Assembly: GCA_023251285.1 (NCBI GenBank) | Contig: JAHEZB010000097.1 | Span: 1 to 7,086 of the forward strand | Direction of reading: 5' to 3' | DNA: 7,086 nucleotides | From: Chitinophagaceae bacterium | Lineage (GTDB): Bacteria; Bacteroidota; Bacteroidia; Chitinophagales; Chitinophagaceae | Shown here: positions 4,361-7,086 of the stretch, piece by piece | Layout of the letters: every line of letters starts with the position of its first letter | Position numbering within the stretch: position 1 is the stretch's first letter | Translations under genes and position numbers: made by a program | Notes under the pieces: model-generated | Seen by the model: only the letters and a program-made list of their open reading frames with translations | What the model was told of the DNA's origin: nothing | Databases searched by the model: none

Positions 4361-6103
4361 ATGAAGCCGAAAGAAAAAAAACAGAAACTGCCCAAGGCAA
4401 ATATTTTTAAGATCCTGAAGCCTTATTCAGGAATGATCAGTGCACTTTTATTTTTTGCATTATTGAGCAACGGCCTCAATCTTGTTATTCCCAAAATTAT
4501 TCAATTCGGCATTGATGATTTTGCGAAAGGAACTTTCAATATGCAAAGGATCATTACGTGGTTTTTGATTGCTGCAATTCTCATTTTTATTTTCTCTTAT
4601 GTTCAAAGCATCATTCAAACTTTTGCTTCCGAAAGAGTGGCGCGGGATATGCGCAAAAAACTTTCTTCAAAGATTTCTGAGCAGGATTATCAATACATTC
4701 AGCAAACCACGCCGGCTAAACTTCTTACTAATCTTACTTCTGATGTGGATGCCATAAAAATGTTTGTGGCTCAGGCAATCGTTACCATAGTTTCTTCATT
4801 AGTATTGATTATAGGAGCGAGCATCTTGCTGTTGAATCTTAATTGGCGCCTCGGCTTGCTGGTTTTGTTGATGATCCCGATCATTGCCGGTACTTTTATT
4901 TTCATTTTTAAAAAAGTAAAAACGTTATTCAGAAAATCCCAGGAGGTGATCGACTGGCTTAATAAAGTAATCAATGAAAGTATTTTAGGCGCAGCATTGA
5001 TAAGAGTGTTGAATGCTCAGTTTACTGAGTACAATAAATTTATTGATGCAAGCGGAGAAGCAAAAAACCTTGGATTATCTATTTTAAAATTATTCGCTAC
5101 CCTTATTCCGATTATTGTTTTGACTTCCAATCTTGCACGTCTTGCCGTACTTGGTGTGGGCGGTCATTTTGTAATCATTGGCAACATGTCTTTGGGTGAA
5201 TTTGCTGCGTTCAATAGTTACATCGCTATTCTTATTTTCCCCATAATCATGATTGGTTTTATGAGTAATGTTATTGCCCGCGCTTCGGCCTCTTATCAGC
5301 GGGTTCATGCTACCTTAGAATCTCCTGATTTTGTGGATAAAGGCACAGTAAACAAAGAAATAAAAGGAAATATTAGTTTGGAGAATGTCAGTGTTTTTTA
5401 TGGAGAAAATCCGGCTTTGAAAAACATTTCTTTCAAAATAAATGGTGGTACCAGAAACGCGATCATTGGCCCTACTGCTGCAGGCAAAACTCAATTATTT
5501 TATTTATTAACAACTTTGATAAAAGCGACAGAGGGAGCGGTTTTTTATGATGATATAAAGATTACAGATTATAAAAGGGACGTTCTTTTGAAACAAATAG
5601 GACTGGTTTTTCAGGACAGTATTATTTTCAATTTGGCGCTTCGGGAAAACATTGCTTTTAATTCAGAAATAACGGAAGAGGATTTGCAAAAAGCAATCGA
5701 TACGGCAGAACTCAATGACTTTATAAAGACGCTTCCTCAGGGATTAGAAACGATTGTATCAGAGCGCGGTTCCAGCCTTTCGGGTGGACAAAAACAGCGG
5801 ATCATGCTTGCCCGCGCGCTAGCCATCAATCCCAGCGTTTTATTGCTTGATGATTTTACCGCAAGAGTAGATACACTTACTGAACAAAAAATTTCTGGCA
5901 ATCTCAAACAAAATTATCCTGATACGACGATCGTTTCAATAACCCAAAAAATTGATCCGATTAAAGATTATGATCAGATCATTGTATTGATGGAGGGGGA
6001 ATTAATTGCAAGTGGTAAACATCCTTATCTCATGCAACATTCTCCCGAATATGTTCAGATTTACCGTTCACAGAAAAGTACGATGGACTTAACAGAAGCA
6101 TAA
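4361..6103 (+). CDS. ABC exporter half-transporter with degenerate ATP site (TM287/BmrC-like)
   Basis: The 580 residues form one transmembrane domain (six segments at about 24-50, 62-88, 136-160, 163-185, 243-270, 278-303) followed by a nucleotide-binding domain (about 338-575). The latter has A-loop Y347, Walker A GPTAAGKT (370-377), Q-loop Q418, signature LSGGQ (473-477) and Walker B SVLLLDD (492-498). Two catalytic residues differ from active exporters: the Glu after Walker B is D498, and the switch-loop His is Q529 (SITQK). The D-loop SALD reads ARVD. The same Asp/Gln pair is known in TM287 of Thermotoga and marks the degenerate half of heterodimeric exporters, in which only one ATP site hydrolyses efficiently. 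The partner is almost certainly the next gene, 26 bp downstream. The protein sits in the inner membrane and exports lipids, drugs or peptides; the substrate cannot be read from sequence. The ATG at 4361 gives a short cytosolic Lys-rich N-terminus; AAGGTGA touches the ATG, too close for a standard Shine-Dalgarno. Confidence 0.95.
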   Translation: MKPKEKKQKLPKANIFKILKPYSGMISALLFFALLSNGLNLVIPKIIQFGIDDFAKGTFNMQRIITWFLIAAILIFIFSYVQSIIQTFASERVARDMRKKLSSKISEQDYQYIQQTTPAKLLTNLTSDVDAIKMFVAQAIVTIVSSLVLIIGASILLLNLNWRLGLLVLLMIPIIAGTFIFIFKKVKTLFRKSQEVIDWLNKVINESILGAALIRVLNAQFTEYNKFIDASGEAKNLGLSILKLFATLIPIIVLTSNLARLAVLGVGGHFVIIGNMSLGEFAAFNSYIAILIFPIIMIGFMSNVIARASASYQRVHATLESPDFVDKGTVNKEIKGNISLENVSVFYGENPALKNISFKINGGTRNAIIGPTAAGKTQLFYLLTTLIKATEGAVFYDDIKITDYKRDVLLKQIGLVFQDSIIFNLALRENIAFNSEITEEDLQKAIDTAELNDFIKTLPQGLETIVSERGSSLSGGQKQRIMLARALAINPSVLLLDDFTARVDTLTEQKISGNLKQNYPDTTIVSITQKIDPIKDYDQIIVLMEGELIASGKHPYLMQHSPEYVQIYRSQKSTMDLTEA

Positions 6104-6129
6104 TTTTTACACAACCGGCATAATAAAGA

Positions 6130-7086
6130 ATGGATTACAATCTTAATAAAGAACACAAAACTTCAACCACCGCAGCATTAAAAAAAATGCTGCAATTTAT
6201 GAAGGAAGAGAAGCGCAATCTCATCATCGCATTTGTTGTAATGGCGCTTAATTCAGGCATTGCGATGCTTACCCCTTATCTGATCGGATATACCATCGAT
6301 CATTATATTCAGACAAAATTGTACCGTGGATTAATGACATTTACCGGTATTTTGTTGGTGCTTTATATTATCTCTGCTGCTACAGATTATCTGCAGACAA
6401 AAATCATGGGAAGTATTGGTCAACGAATGCTTTATAGCTTACGCAATGCGGTTTTCAACAAAATCCAAAGCCTTCCTGTTGCCTTTTTTAATCAGAACAA
6501 GGCCGGAGATCTAATCTCCAGAATTAATAACGATACGGATAAGGTGAACCAGTTTTTTTCGCAATCTCTTTTGCAATTTGTTGATAGTATTTTTATGATG
6601 ACCGGAGCAGCTATATTTCTTTTGGCTATCCACGTAGAACTGGGCGCTGCTGCTTTGATACCGGCCGCTTTCATTCTAATATTCGTAAAACTTATTTCAC
6701 CTATGGTGAAAAAAAAGAATGCGGCAAGTTTAAAAAGTACCGGAGGATTGAGCGCCGAAATCCAGGAAAGCCTGGGAAATTTTAAAACAATTGTTGCATT
6801 CAACAGGAGAGATTATTTCAGAAAAAAATTTAATGCTGCAAATTTTATTAATTACAAAGCGTCTGTCAGTGCCGGTTTGGTCAATAATGTTTTCATGCCT
6901 GTATTTACATTATTTTCAAATATTGCTCAACTCATCGTTCTTGCCTTTGGAATTTATTTGATTTCAAAAGGCGATTTCACCATTGGATTGTTGATTAGTT
7001 TCATTGCGTATGTACAATACTTTTATCAACCACTGCGACAATTGGCAACTTTGTGGGCAAGCTTCCAAACCGCGATGGCAGCGTGG
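6130..7086 (+). CDS. ABC exporter half-transporter, partner subunit (3' partial)
   Basis: ATG at 6130 opens a frame that stays open to the window end, 319 residues, entirely the transmembrane domain of a type IV ABC exporter. Hydrophobic segments lie at about 30-52, 66-90, 145-168, 170-190, 253-278 and 283-305. The intracellular-loop motif typical of the family, FFNQNKAGDLISRINNDTDKVNQF, is at about 119-142 (key residues F120, G126, R131, D135). The nucleotide-binding domain is beyond the edge. It follows the degenerate subunit by 26 bp in the same direction, so the two are probably co-transcribed and form a heterodimer. If so, this subunit should carry the catalytic Glu and switch His. The N-terminal 29 residues are polar, Lys-rich and cytosolic. 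No Shine-Dalgarno is seen; AATAAAGA precedes the ATG. It could instead be a homodimeric exporter, but the pairing makes this less likely. Confidence 0.94.
   Translation, partial: MDYNLNKEHKTSTTAALKKMLQFMKEEKRNLIIAFVVMALNSGIAMLTPYLIGYTIDHYIQTKLYRGLMTFTGILLVLYIISAATDYLQTKIMGSIGQRMLYSLRNAVFNKIQSLPVAFFNQNKAGDLISRINNDTDKVNQFFSQSLLQFVDSIFMMTGAAIFLLAIHVELGAAALIPAAFILIFVKLISPMVKKKNAASLKSTGGLSAEIQESLGNFKTIVAFNRRDYFRKKFNAANFINYKASVSAGLVNNVFMPVFTLFSNIAQLIVLAFGIYLISKGDFTIGLLISFIAYVQYFYQPLRQLATLWASFQTAMAAW

Noticed and set aside
6492..6803. Minus-strand 103-residue frame
   Set aside because: It is antisense to the second ABC exporter transmembrane domain, which is clearly the real coding frame through the window end.
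1..7086. CRISPR array, insertion sequence, prophage, toxin-antitoxin or defence system
   Set aside because: No direct-repeat/spacer pattern, transposase, integrase, terminal inverted repeats or toxin-like gene pair was found. The PHP domain belongs to a PolX-like repair protein, not a defence cassette.

Overview
The window is AT-rich chromosomal DNA that looks like a member of the Bacteroidota. Three things point there: upstream boxes matching the TAnnTTTG-type -7 element (TACATTTG before rplU, TACTTTCG before the acyltransferase gene, TACTTTTG before the ABC genes); a general absence of Shine-Dalgarno sequences before clear start codons; and protein sequences that read like Bacteroidota homologues. 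No lower rank can be supported from the sequence alone.

Layout. Positions 1-347 (+) hold the ATP-binding C-terminus of a sensor histidine kinase whose start lies outside the window. Positions 539-2206 (-) hold a convergent 555-residue PolX-like protein: 8-kDa/HhH region, a DNA polymerase X core, and a C-terminal PHP nuclease domain. All nine PHP metal ligands are present, but the three polymerase aspartates are not. A strong palindromic terminator (2311-2339) separates it from a minus-strand block made of rplU (L21), rpmA (L27) and a 54-residue protein built of KKAAP-type units that resembles histone H1 tails. This last gene (2364-2528) is easily missed because it is short and its opposite strand is also open. 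rplU starts from a promoter in the 3247-3427 region, which also carries a divergent promoter for a PlsC-type acyltransferase (3428-4195, +).

Positions 4361-7086 (+) hold two adjacent ABC exporter half-transporter genes. The first has a degenerate ATP site (Asp for the catalytic Glu, Gln for the switch His). The second is cut by the window edge before its nucleotide-binding domain. The pattern matches heterodimeric exporters of the TM287/288, BmrCD and LmrCD type.

The genes form four or five separate transcription units rather than one pathway. The acyltransferase (phospholipid synthesis) and the ABC pair (membrane export) are both membrane functions but appear to have separate promoters. There is no CRISPR array, insertion sequence, tRNA, rRNA or phage gene. 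No clearly new multi-gene system is visible. The items most worth a second look are the polymerase-dead PolX, the lysine/alanine repeat protein next to the ribosomal genes, and the asymmetric ABC exporter.
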